This document shows positions 52,998 through 63,625 of a DNA stretch of 64,000 bases, piece by piece. Under the pieces are notes generated by a model. It had not been told where the DNA came from. It did no database searches and was given only the letters and a program-made list of their open reading frames with translations. Positions within the stretch are counted from its first letter, which is position 1. Each line of letters opens with the position of its first letter. The stretch is from the NCBI GenBank assembly GCA_017590115.1, contig JAGGNK010015558.1, forward strand, positions 232,793 to 296,792, given 5' to 3'. The stretch is from Montifringilla adamsi (lineage: Eukaryota; Chordata; Aves; Passeriformes; Passeridae). A program made the translations under genes and the position numbers.

Positions 52998-53191
52998 TAT
53001 GTCCCTAAGGGAAGTATTTGATCGGTTTTGTCCTTGGGACTCGTCCTGTTGAGTTCACTGGAATTAGGCATGATACAGAGTGAGCAGCTCCCCGTATGTT
53101 CCTAAGGGCAATATTTGATCGGTTTTGTCCTTGGGACTCGTCCTGTTGAGTCCGCTGGGATTAAACGTGATACAGTGTGAGCAGCCCCCCG
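52998..53191 (+). repeat. 97-bp tandem duplication (two units)
   Basis: Unit 1 (52998-53094) and unit 2 (53095-53191) are colinear without indels. Both contain the core ATTTGATCGGTTTTGTCCTT followed by GGGACTCGTCCTGTTGAGT, and TGATACAG.GTGAGCAGC near the end. They differ by about ten substitutions, so the duplication is not an assembly double. Confidence 0.95.
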
Positions 53192-53592
53192 CCTGGCCGA
53201 GGAAGAGCTCGGCAGAGCCGGGATACAACGGGAACTACCCCGCTTCTCACCTGCCGGCTCATCCGGGTCTCGAGCTAGACCTTCCCCCACTGGTAACGTC
53301 GCCTGACTACCGGGACGAAGAGGAGCAGATCCTCTCAATTCTCTTCTGTTTTCCTCTCCTGCAGAGGGTTTCAGGATAAGGCGACTCCGGAGGCTTGAAA
53401 GAAAAGGATGATGTCAACTGGATTTCTCTGCCTGCCAGCCCCGTACACCTTTCTCTCAGGAGATCCCACCTGCCAGAGGCTCAGAGGGGCCTCTCCTGGG
53501 GCAATACGGGGAGAATGGGATGTGGATATGTTTACCGAGTAGATTGGACAATTTATCCAGAACACCCACCGCATCATTCTCAACAACAATAA

Positions 53593-53608
53593 GACGACGA
53601 CGACGACG

Positions 53609-53671
<63 letters not shown>

Positions 53672-53691
53672 TAATAATAATAATAATAATA
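53593..53691 (+). repeat. Compound triplet microsatellite (GAC)6(AAC)20(ATA)7
   Basis: Three successive perfect triplet arrays: GAC 53593-53610, AAC 53611-53670 and ATA 53671-53691. One plus-strand frame would read Arg then polyGln then polyAsn, but the surrounding frame has no coding character. Confidence 0.95.
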
Positions 53692-53724
53692 AAATTAAAT
53701 CCCAGCTTTATTCTCCTCTGCCGG

Positions 53725-54200
53725 AACTTGGCGCGCTGTAATCACCAAAGGCCAAGGGGTGAAATCCGCAGCACCAACGCCCTACCGACCCGATGGTACC
53801 GACGAAGCCACCGCTGCACCCTTGTTTGCCGCCGCAAGGACGGTGAGCTCCCGCGGCTCAGAGCCGGCTGTCGCGGGCTCGTCGCCTGCCGAGTCATGAG
53901 TGTGAGCAGTTTTGGTAATATCTATCCCGCTAATTAAGCCATCTGTTTAACAGTCTTGTGTTAATGAAGAGAACATTTTCCTCATCCCTTCCCCCGCCAG
54001 CCCCAATGGTTGACTCGCCTTTATGAGGACAAAATGTGTCTCTGCCGTACCGGGAAGAAACGGCGCCGCAAATTCGCGAGGTGCCCGACACTAAAGTGCT
54101 CGGCTGAGGCTGCCTTTCCCGGGAGGGGGGCGACCCGAGTGCTGTCCGCGCCCCTCCGCATACCCCGCGGGCGCACAGAAATGCGTGTGCGTCCTTAGGT
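53725..54200. promoter_or_regulatory. CpG-rich patch
   Basis: Dense CG dinucleotides from just after the triplet microsatellite to about 54200 (for example CGACGAAGCCACCGC, CGCGGCTCAGAGCC). No coding domain found. Confidence 0.35.
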
Positions 54201-55196
54201 GTGCGGCGGTGTCCTCGAATTAGAGATGGAGGCAGTAGGTACCCAGGGAGGGATTTCCAGCAGCCCTTCCTTCACTCAGCCCGGTGGCCTGCTGGAAACT
54301 GCTGCTCAGCGTTGGGCTTCCTGCAAGCAAGGTTTGGGGGACAGGAGCCGTCAGTTCCGTGGGTGACTTTCCCCCACCCTCTATCCTCCCCTTTTTTACT
54401 GCACTGTTCTTTTTGAACAAAGCCGGCGGGGCACAGCGAGGAGGGCAGCGGGGCAAGAAGGTAGCCGGACTACGCACTCCGCACCTGTGCGTGCGAGGGG
54501 AGGAGGCGACGGCCTTTCCCCTTCCCCAAGATTGACTGGCTTGCAGCAGGCGGCGTAGAAGGAGCTGCCCAACCTATCCCTACTGCTGAAGATGAATTAC
54601 GAAGAAGAGCCTATGCCTGCGGAAGGAAAACCGGGACCAAACAAAACGCTTAGGGAGAAAGATTTTGGCCTAGCGCCATTTCTCTGCCCCCGTTTTTATA
54701 GCTCCGTTATCTTCTCTCCCTTCCAACACCCCCGCCCCCCTCTTCTTTCTCTTTTGGAGGTGGGGGCGGGGTTGTGGGGAGAGAAGAAATTCTGTTGAAC
54801 AGAAAAGCCAAGCCCGGGAAGGAGTTCCTTTTGACTGCTCAGGGTGATCTATCCAGGCCCTCTAATTAGAGAGGGATCCAGGGTGGCATTAGTTTCCAAA
54901 CATTTTAATCGAGCTTTAAGCAGAGCTCTTTTCAATAGCAGGAGATAAATGTAGCAACTGTTACCGTACCCCTGAATGGCCACCTCCCATGGCGGGCATT
55001 CAACTTCCCTTTCAGAAACCCTAAGCAGTTTAGTCTATGGACCCAGCAACACTCCGCATATCTTCTAATTAGTCTAATTAGAAAGGTAGATTGATAGATA
55101 CAAGGAACACACAGTTAAGTTAAGAAGATGCTCAATGCAACCAGTCTGTGCCGGGGAAACGCTTGTTCTCAGTGTGAGGAAAAAAGAGATAAAGGC

Positions 55197-55293
55197 GAAA
55201 AAAAGAAGAAAGAAAAGAAAGAAAAGAAAGAAAAGAAAGAAAAGAAAGAAAAGAAAGAAAAGAAAAAGATAAAGAGAGAAAGAAAGAAAGAAA

Positions 55294-55388
<95 letters not shown>

Positions 55389-55390
55389 GA
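55197..55390 (+). repeat. Long polypurine tract: GAAAAGAAA (9-bp) then (GAAA)n
   Basis: All purine except a single T at 55270. The first part repeats the 9-mer GAAAAGAAA (about 55210-55262); the second is nearly perfect (GAAA)n, about 27 units (55279-55388). Such mirror-symmetric purine tracts can adopt triplex (H-DNA) structure. Confidence 0.95.
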
Positions 55391-55529
55391 TGGATCCCGG
55401 AGCCTGACAGGAAGAACAAATCCAGAGAAATCCGACGGGATGGAGCTGCTGTCTCTTAATTGAAGGAGAGACATAACTGAGGTGCTTCACCTGGCTGAGT
55501 TTTCCTCCGATCCAGGCTGGAATCACTCC

Positions 55530-56010
55530 TCGCTGCACAGTACAGCCCCGAGCCGGGACGCCCCATTGGACACGGCTCGACCCCGCCGGCTTTTTCCTGG
55601 GACACGAGGTCCTGGGTTCACACAGATACAGAGGGGAAGGAAGAGAAACAGGAGGGGCCGAAAAAAGGCCGCCTCAACCCATCACCTCCCGTGCTGTCGC
55701 CGGGGAGACGTCGCCCGCGGAGACCCGTCGAGGGGAGGCAGCACGGGTGGCTCGAGGAAGGCTGAACCTTTAATTGGGCGATAAATCAGGGAGAGGAGCA
55801 TAGGGCAGTGCGCGCAGGTGTCAAAACAGAGGAAAAGTCGGCCGGTCAGCATGACAGGGCAGGGCCCCCTCGCTCTCTCCCCCGTTAATGTCTCCGCGTT
55901 AACTCTCCTGCTCTCAGACGGGAGGGGAAGAGGAGAAGAGAGAGACAAAGCAGAGCCCGCGGATCTTGAGTTATCTCGGAGCACGGTGGGGAACGGGGCC
56001 GCACGTGTTT
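55530..56010. promoter_or_regulatory. CpG-rich patch
   Basis: GC-rich with clustered CG (CGTCGCCCGCGGAGACCCG near 55710). Candidate CpG island with no associated gene seen. Confidence 0.35.
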
Positions 56011-56281
56011 TATTCTACGCTCTACATTCCGAGTAGGCTTGTGCACCTGTGGGCCTTCTCTTTCTCTTTCTTCTGCCGGGCTCTACAAAAAACAGCAAGA
56101 GAGGCTTGGGAAATGTGCCACCTCTCATTTCGGCATTCTGTGGCATTCTCCTTTCCGTCCCACTCTCTTTGCTCCTTCTGCCCCTACCTGCCTTTCTCCG
56201 CACTTGCTCGATTTCTGACAGAGTGAGATTACGGAGCAAATTACGAACCATTTCAAATTCAATACTTATCTCGGGAAAAGG

Positions 56282-56301
56282 GTGTGTGTGTGTGTGTGTG
56301 T
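56282..56301 (+). repeat. (GT)10 microsatellite
   Basis: Perfect GT dinucleotide run. Confidence 0.9.
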
Positions 56302-56569
56302 CTGTGGTTACAATCCAGCCTGTCAAGCTCCCTAATCAAACTGCTGGCGAAAGGGGATTCGTAGACAAAAGGAAACAATGGAAGTCTCGTTAGATCATTT
56401 TTCTGGACATTGTTTATGGTCTGGAAGGGATCAATCGTTTCAAAATGTTACGAGTAAAAATGATCCTGTGTGGAATGCAGCTAATCCTTTTAAGTTCCTG
56501 TCAACTGTTTCCACTCAAAGAATCCGATTTTCCAAATCAAAGGTGCAGAACTCAATTGCCGAGGGATTT

Positions 56570-57130
56570 ATAGCGTCGGCACCGGGCTCCCCTCACCCCA
56601 CACGCCCCCGCGCTCCCCACGGTGGGTGTCGACGGCAGGACAGGACTGGGCCGAAGGTTGTCCTCGTCGGGGGGAGTTATGAACCGAGAGCGCTCCGTCA
56701 ATGGCAGCAGTGGTCTGCCCTACCGGCGGGCGGCCGAGACAGCCCTGCTAGGACGGCAGCGTACCTGGGGCCGGGAGGAGGCACAGAGCACGGTCCCTCC
56801 TGCCGATCTGCAGGCAGCGGCCCCGGCTCCGCCCCGGCACGGCCGCCGGGGTTTGTGCCGCTTAACCGGGCGAACCACGCCGTCTTGCAGCCGCAGGCGC
56901 AGCAGCATCTCCGGGACCGGACTCAAAACCTCTTGTGGAAACACTACGTTTGGCTTGCCCATGAGTGTTAGCAATTTGTTGCGGACTCCTTCTGGGTGGG
57001 GAGGAGGCTGGAGGGGAAGAGAGTCCTTTTAAAAGCAAAAACATCCACTCCACACCTCTCGTAGGTAGCCCCGCTCCGGTGCGCGGGACGGGACATCTGC
57101 CTTAAAGGCGGACGGGCGGAACTGGGAATT
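56570..57130. promoter_or_regulatory. CpG-rich patch
   Basis: One of the densest CpG stretches in the window. The open frames here (such as 56378-56971 plus, 197 codons) overlap one another in several phases, as expected when GC-rich DNA has few stop codons. Confidence 0.4.
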
Positions 57131-58440
57131 CCACCGAAAATCATGTCCCGGCCGGCAGATGTCTGAGCACCAGGAGGAAGGACATAGGGATGGAAGTAGT
57201 GCTGAAAGCGATTTAAAGTGGTTAATTTTCAGAGAAAGGCCACCCTTTGGCTTCTCATACAGAAGTGAAAAGTAGAGGGGAAGAGGTCTGCGGTGTGGCG
57301 TTAGCGGGGCCTCCGGCTGCCTAGCGCTTGTGGAACGGTGCGAGGGTGCGCACTTGCGTGCGCTGCCCCATAGGCAGCGCCGTCTGCAAGGAGAAAGACA
57401 GGTTAGGGACTTCCGTGAAGGAGGAAGGGATGTTTGAGCCCAACGAGCAGCCCCAGACGGCACTTTGTGCAATCAGAGACAGGCTGGAAAGAAAGTATAA
57501 ATTCTTTTTTCTATGGTCCGTAATTTGTGATCCCTCCACTTTCGAGCAAAGTCACCTGATATATCTGTTCCTCCTCGCTCGACACTGGACATCTTTCGCC
57601 CCCGCACCCCCCCTTTTTTTTTTTTTCCCCTCACCAATGGTTCCTTTAATTGTCTATTCGAAGAGGCCGTTCTTCTCCGCCAACCCCCCTCCCCCCGCCC
57701 TTGTGCAGCCGACAGGTGGAATTTCACTGTATACCCGTATATTACAAAGCTATCTGTTTCGTCTGGTTGTTGCTGAATAAGCAGACGTGACAGTGTTTAT
57801 TCAAAGAAAAGAAAACCCAGGGAAGTCACCTCATTAATCTTGATTGTGTGTATTTAATGTATCTCCTGTATACAGGTGTGCATGTACTCTTCTGCAATGA
57901 AACTAGAGAAGCAGTCCTACGACGACTGTGGTACGAAGAGGTATTCACATGTTTTAAAAGGACTTGCCAAAGCCTGGGCATTAGTAGCAGCGATGACTGC
58001 CGTGCTACAGTTGTGCGGGCACTGGGTGGTGGTATCAGCGGGTGCGAGACAGACACTCCTAAATGTTCACACGCGTTTCGATGCACTGACATGGTTTTTT
58101 ACTGCACTCAGGGGACAGAAATACCTTCGGACTGACCGTAGAAAAGGCTTTCCCAGTCTTAAGAAACGAATTAATGCACCAGTGGAATTATCTAAGTATC
58201 CGTTTGCTTCTAACATAAATTGCATAAGGTATCATCTAAATATGGGGGCCCGCAGATTTCTGCATGCCGTTTTACTGCATCGGCGAAAGGGAAACAGAAT
58301 CAATTCAACAGGTCTCCTGTGGCTTGGAGGAAGGGAAAGTTTAATTATTTTGATTAGAAAAATAAAAACCCCACAACCACAAATTTCCTTCTGAATTCAG
58401 TTCACCGGTAGAATTTCTGAAACTGACGAGATACTGCGCT

Positions 58441-58500
58441 AAAAAAAAAAAAAAAAAAAAAAAAAAAGGCTTAAAAAAAAAAAAAAAAAAAAAAAGGCCT
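58441..58500 (+). repeat. Duplicated A tract (A27-GGCTT-A23-GGCCT)
   Basis: Two long A runs, each followed by a GGCYT pentamer. The pattern suggests local tandem duplication or slippage. Confidence 0.9.
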
Positions 58501-58559
58501 CTTTCGTCCAGTCCATATGTTTTTGTACATTTTGGGCATACGGTGCCTAGCCGATAGGT

Positions 58560-59500
58560 TTCTCCATGGCGCAGAGCGCAGCGGGTGCCTCTGTGTCTCT
58601 CACTGCGACAGCTGATGGAGAAGGAGCGCTGTATTAGGGGCACATCTTCGTACGCTATCCATCTTCCGTGGGCTTCCCGCGGTGATTCCCGCTGAGACGC
58701 CGCCGGGTGCCTCCCCGCTCCCACGCGCGGGCTCGGCCGCTGTGCCCCGCTGTGCAGCCGCGCACGGCCCTCGGTGCCGCCCACACTGAGGCAGCCGGGC
58801 TGGCCGCGAGTTTGGCCGAGGGGCTCCCCGTGCGTGCCTTCCCAACGCCGCAGCCTTCGCCTTTGTTGTTTTCGGTCATGCCGGTAACCGAGCGGCGAGA
58901 CGAGCCGGCCGGCTGGGATGGGGCCGGCGCGTTTCCAGGGCCGGCTGCCCGCAGTATACCTCCAGGCGGGGACTGGCCGTGGGGAACAGAGTTCTTCCTC
59001 AAGTGAAAAACAAGAGGAAGAGGTTTACCGACTTGGAAATCGCGTTCATTTCTCCATCTCTCCCCAAAATCGGCGGGCAGCCATCTGCACAATGAGGCAC
59101 CGAGCACGGTTGTTGCCGCAGCAGGGATCCGGCAGCAGCTTGTTACCTTCTGAAGTGCCATTCTCCTGCACACACGTACACATACTTCTGCATGAATGCC
59201 TCCTCCACATCCTGGTCGTACTTTGCAGAGCAGGGAGGGGCAGCGAGCAGAGACCCACCGTGCCTCTCACGGTGAAGGTTGCAAAGGAGAAAGGACTTTC
59301 GGAGAAGGGTGGAGAGACCTTGCAGTCACCTGCAGCAGGTTACTGGGGCTTGCAGGCGAGGAACGGTGGAGGCGGACACCTACCTGGTCAGGATACACCC
59401 AGCTGCGGGCACAGGGCAGCCGGTCCCCGCCGGTGCTCGGGTTCCGATAGTGTGTGCGGCCGGCCGTCGCCGAGGGAAGCAGAGGAAATACCACTGCAGG
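58560..59500. promoter_or_regulatory. CpG-rich patch
   Basis: About 0.9 kb of high GC and CpG with open frames in many phases on both strands. The lack of one dominant frame argues against a coding exon. Candidate CpG or regulatory island about 4 kb 3' of FOXD1. Confidence 0.4.
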
Positions 59501-60714
59501 TGGGGGAGCCACTGTGAACAAGCTGAAAAACGGATCTGCATTGGTTAAAGTTCCAGAGCAAAGAGGGCTTGGCCAAGATCATAATTTCCATTATTTCTGT
59601 CAAATACAATATTATCAGAGACTACAGCAGTACGTACTGTAAGTACTGAGGGAAAGTATTACATACGGAGTGGAGTCTCCGGGCCGTGCCAAGGGACAGT
59701 TAAACCAGATCCACTTTCCCACAGATCCCCCGAAGAGGCCTCAGTCTCTACGGGGGCGACCATGCGCTCTGCCCTTGCCGTTAGCTCTGCAAGAAAGGGA
59801 GCAGCTGAGAGCAGGTGAGGGCCTCGCTCCCCTCTTTCATCTTCCGGACTGGGTGATGTGTGCCTGGGTATTTGAAACCAGCCTGCAAGCACGGGATGTG
59901 CACCCCGCTGACCCCAGGAGTGCTTCTCATTGCACCTAAAATACAAACGCGATCGAAGGTGTGGTCCAAAGGAGGTGAGGGTGGGAATGGTATGGGTTGA
60001 GAGCAGCTTCAGGGCCGGGGAGCTGTGCACGGGAGCCACGGGTCTCGGCCGGACCCCCGGGCTGCACACGGCGTGTCGACAGAGCGGGCACGATGTCCGG
60101 CCCCTCTTCACAAGGCAGCAGGAGCACTCCAGTGGGAAGGGCGCAGTGTGTGGACGTGCAAACTAATCATATTTTAAACCAGGGAGGGAAGGGGAAACCT
60201 CTTTTATAGGGGATGTGGGAAGGGACCTAACACAGTCCTGCTTAAGAGAAACGTTATACAAGATACTTGAAAAGAAATATTTTTTAAAAAAACCTAATTA
60301 AAAGTATATAAATCACCCATCAGAAACAAAGAACTATGTGGAAGGAAACGTTTCTGGATAGAGGCACTGTGTGTGGCATAAAAGACGATTGAATACATAA
60401 GGGCTTCATTAAATTCCCAATAGATAACATTTGGCTAAATCTATCCCTAGATTAAAACTCTGCATAATAGCACCATAAACGAAGAAGTTTCTTTTTGTGT
60501 GGTCCTTCAGGATGAACTGATTGAAACATTAGCCCCCTCATAGAGCAATCCCCTCCCAATTCAGATCCAGTGATTCGTCTCTCAGCCCTACGGGGATATG
60601 ATGAGCAAGGAGACGGGTTAATGACTCCACACTTTGTCTCTGGGAGGAGGAGGAGGCGACACTATACTGCATGTACAGTTTATATTGTTTAGGGCCCAAA
60701 CTATTTTGGAAGAA

Positions 60715-61625
60715 TTGTTCGTCCGGGCTCGGTCCTTGCGAGGACTACACTGTTAGCTTCTCTGTTAGTCTTGGAAGCCGCGGAGAGCAGGGCGGGCCAT
60801 TAGCATGCGAATGGGGCGCTGCGGCCCGGCGGTGCTGCGAGCTCATCAAAGGGCTGTGGGGCCGGCTCCTTTTCTGGCAGCACCTGCTCTGCGGCAGCAG
60901 CGGGGAAACAGGGACCCTCGGGACCGGGACAGAGAGCAGGCAAAAGGTCCTTCACCAGGAGCCTGGACCTCTTACTCGACCCCCTTTTCCTTACAGAAAA
61001 AAAAAAAAAAAAAAAAAAAAGACAAGAAAAAAAAATCTATACTACCTACTGCAATTTGCTTCTGTCACCTTCCTTAAGCAACTCCCAAGGGAAGATCTTG
61101 TCCCCACGGGATGGAGACAACCGGCGAAAAACGTGGAAGGAACGAGTGGCCAAGCAGTTTGCTTGCCATACACCTCTGAGGAGACCTGAGGGACGGGCAG
61201 TGGACACACTCAGACCCCACTGTTCACCGGCGTGGGCCGGGCTGGATTCTGCGTGGGGGAGGTCGCCAGGCTCCCCGGGGTCTACTGCCGAGAAGCCAGG
61301 AGAAACAAACACAGTGTGGGTCGCCGGAATCTACCCTTCTCATGTGACTGCTCGTGGAGATCCCTAGGACTCGAGCAGACAGAACCCAAACTGAGGGCCA
61401 GCAGCATCCCTCCTCGCACCGCCGCAAGGCCACAGCTGCCTCCCCTCCCGGAAAACATTTCCCTGCTTGACTTTATCTGCCTCTTGGAGGGGGGCCTCAG
61501 CTTAGCTCGGTACTCCGCGCTGCACCGGCCCGTGTCGGCCCGGCGCATCCCCCGGCCAGTCCCGGGGAAAGTGAATTAATCGATCTCTCGTGAAAAAAAC
61601 TCAGTCTCCCCGGAGAATAGGTGCA
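60715..61625. promoter_or_regulatory. CpG-rich patches flanking an A24 tract
   Basis: Two CpG-rich stretches (60715-60960 and 61190-61625) separated by A-rich sequence. No gene recognised. Confidence 0.3.
60997..61020 (+). repeat. A24 homopolymer
   Basis: A run of 24, preceded by a polypyrimidine stretch and CAG (CCCCCTTTTCCTTACAG), which resembles a splice acceptor but has no exon evidence. Confidence 0.85.
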
Positions 61626-61931
61626 CGGCGCCTCTCGGGTATTTTCCCTTTTGTTTTAGAAATTAGAAGGGACTTTGCTTCTTTTTCTGCTAGGGAACCC
61701 GGAACACCCAAAGAGGCCTGCTAGCTCCAGAGTGTAAATGGAGCCCAGCAGAGATCTTATGTCCAGCCTTTCTGCTTTTGGAAACCCACTATTTTAACAC
61801 AACATTGCTACACACAAAACGGAGAAGCACCACTTTTCCATCTACGAGAATATTTAAAACCCAGGCGACAAAATACTTCTACACGTAAAACCCCTCCCTC
61901 ACTCCAAAGAGCACTAAAAGGCATCCCTCCC

Positions 61932-61950
61932 TTTTTTTTTTTTTTTTTTT
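61932..61950 (+). repeat. T19 homopolymer
   Basis: Uninterrupted T run preceded by CCCTCCC. Confidence 0.85.
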
Positions 61951-62596
61951 ATGAAAATTCACATATTTGATCCCCGAGTCTCCTAAATTGTTATAAATAC
62001 AGTCGTAGTTGAAAAGTGCTTCCCTGGTTTGAAAAATGCATATTCCTAGTCCACAACAAACATTCACACATCTACTCTTAAAACATGCGATTCTCTTTTC
62101 CATATATAAGCTCTGAATATTTGAGGCCGTATTTTTGGTTGAATTTTTTTTTTGGTGTATAAAATAGATACCTACGGATCTTAAAAATGAGTGTTTGGAA
62201 TCAGAAAAGCTGCTTTCATGGTTGGTTTTGTACATCCTTACTTCGACAGCTTATAAACTTAATCAACTCGTCACACGAGGATATTACAAAGCGCATTTTA
62301 TATTTTATGTATTGAAAAGTAGAAACACATGCCACTATTATGATCATCACAGAAACATAAGTGTCTAGAACAAATCTCTCTTAAGTTCAATGTATGCCCT
62401 TCATTAGTAGTATTTTCCTTTGGGCCTCTTGGAAACCAAGCTATGATGCATTTGTGATTTAAAACACACCAAAAAGTATAAAAATAGTTTTAAACCGGCT
62501 TTTTAATCAATCCCCTGATTGGTGCCTTGCAGAACTGGGCTTTACTCCCTCCAGAGAGACCTATTTCTATTTATCCCCTCTTTCGTTCCTGCTGTT

Positions 62597-62735
62597 TTTT
62601 GTGGAGTGTTTTTTTTTGTTTTGTTTTGTTTTTTTGTTTTTTGGGGTTTTTTTTGGGATTTTTATGTCGGTGTTGTGTGGATTTGTTGTTTTGGTTTGTT
62701 TGGGTTTTTTTTTGATTGTTTAGTTTGTTTTGGGT
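62597..62735 (+). repeat. T/G-rich low-complexity tract
   Basis: About 140 bases of T runs separated by G (GTTTT, GGGTTTTTT units). It produces spurious Phe/Val/Cys-rich frames. Confidence 0.85.
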
Positions 62736-62973
62736 TTTTTGTCATTCTTTATCTGCTAGGGTTAACAATGCATTGACTGCAAAGATCGTATTTTTATTTT
62801 CTTCTTTGCAGTCAAATCTGCAAATAATAAATTTCAAGCTAGAACATTCATTGACTATTGTGCTATTAATCCCAAAGAAAAAAAAATCAGTGTCCCAAAA
62901 AAAGGAGAAGTGCTAAGGAAGGAAGGATCCAAAGCCAATTGTTTGGCTGGGCTCCTTTGGTCTTTGGGTTTGG

Positions 62974-63000
62974 TTTTTTTTTTTTTTTTTTTTTTTTTTT
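62974..63000 (-). repeat. A27 tract (T27 on plus) just past the FOXD1 poly(A) signal
   Basis: Uninterrupted T run on the plus strand. In the FOXD1 orientation it is an A run starting 13 bases after AATAAA. It could be a simple homopolymer, one of many in this part of the window, or the remnant poly(A) tail of a retroposed copy. Confidence 0.9.
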
Positions 63001-63625
63001 GAAAATTAAAAATTTTATTTTTGAAAATGTGTAAAAATTTTACATTAAAATGGTACAATAATACTTGCCAGTAATTTTAACAATATTCCTTGTAAAGAAT
63101 ACGCATAAAGTACAAAATAAAAAACTCCATAAGTCTATTATAATACAAAACACAGGTTAAAATAAGAAATGATAATCTTGACTTTCTTCTGTGTAAACAC
63201 GTTAATCTTTTCTTTTATAAAAGTACATGAGACAAGTGTACTAAATGAAAAAGTATTGCTCTGCTGTCCTCCCTCAAGCCTTTTTTCTCTCCTGTACATT
63301 ACTGTTTTCAAGCTCCTAGACCTGAGAATCTCTGAACTTTAGCGGTTTAGAGACAATATTTATCACCGTATTTGTTTCTTTTTAAGGAGTAGCGAGTAAC
63401 TTTCCGATGTAGTGACCGCCTGCCCGTGCAGTATCTAGATCTACACCTGGCTTTGCACTAGTGAAGGTCACGGGAGGTCCGACGCTCGCGGCGGACGGCC
63501 CCCGAGTCCCGTCACAATTATCCCCACGCAAAAACAGGCAGCCCCTGCGGGCAGCGTCCGCCGGGCGTCCGAGCGGCGGAAAAGGAGATACCCCAGATCC
63601 TACCTTCGGAAAGACTCCCAAACAC
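63001..63625 (-). other. FOXD1: Probable FOXD1 3' UTR
   Basis: Sequence directly downstream of the FOXD1 stop on the minus strand. The first 200 bases or so are GC-rich like the coding part. The rest (about 63001-63400) becomes AT-rich with several TTTTTA/ATTTA-type stretches, as is usual for 3' UTRs of developmental regulators. A canonical AATAAA lies at 63014-63019 on the minus strand, near the end. The 3' limit is inferred from that signal; no transcript evidence is available. Confidence 0.6.
63014..63019 (-). terminator. FOXD1: Polyadenylation signal AATAAA for FOXD1
   Basis: The plus strand reads TTTATT, so the minus strand has the canonical AATAAA hexamer about 610 bases after the FOXD1 stop. 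Thirteen bases further on (minus direction) a run of 27 A begins (62974-63000). That places the expected cleavage zone at the start of a genomic A tract. Confidence 0.55.

Larger units (their letters stand above)
61626..62973. other. AT-rich DNA immediately 3' of FOXD1, no gene seen
   Basis: Composition falls back to AT-rich, with T and T/G-rich tracts. No frame or repeat family recognised. It lies directly downstream of the predicted FOXD1 poly(A) site. Confidence 0.55.

Noticed and set aside
53520..53741. Plus-strand frame with a polyglutamine tract
   Set aside because: The Gln run is one phase of the AAC array. The sequence before and after has no conserved domain, and neighbouring frames give polyAsn or polyThr equally well.
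55074..55538. Phe/Leu/Ser-rich and Lys/Glu-rich frames over the GAAA tract
   Set aside because: Pure translations of a simple repeat.
60980..61020. Splice-acceptor-like polypyrimidine-CAG before the A24 tract
   Set aside because: It is followed directly by a homopolymer and not a coding exon.
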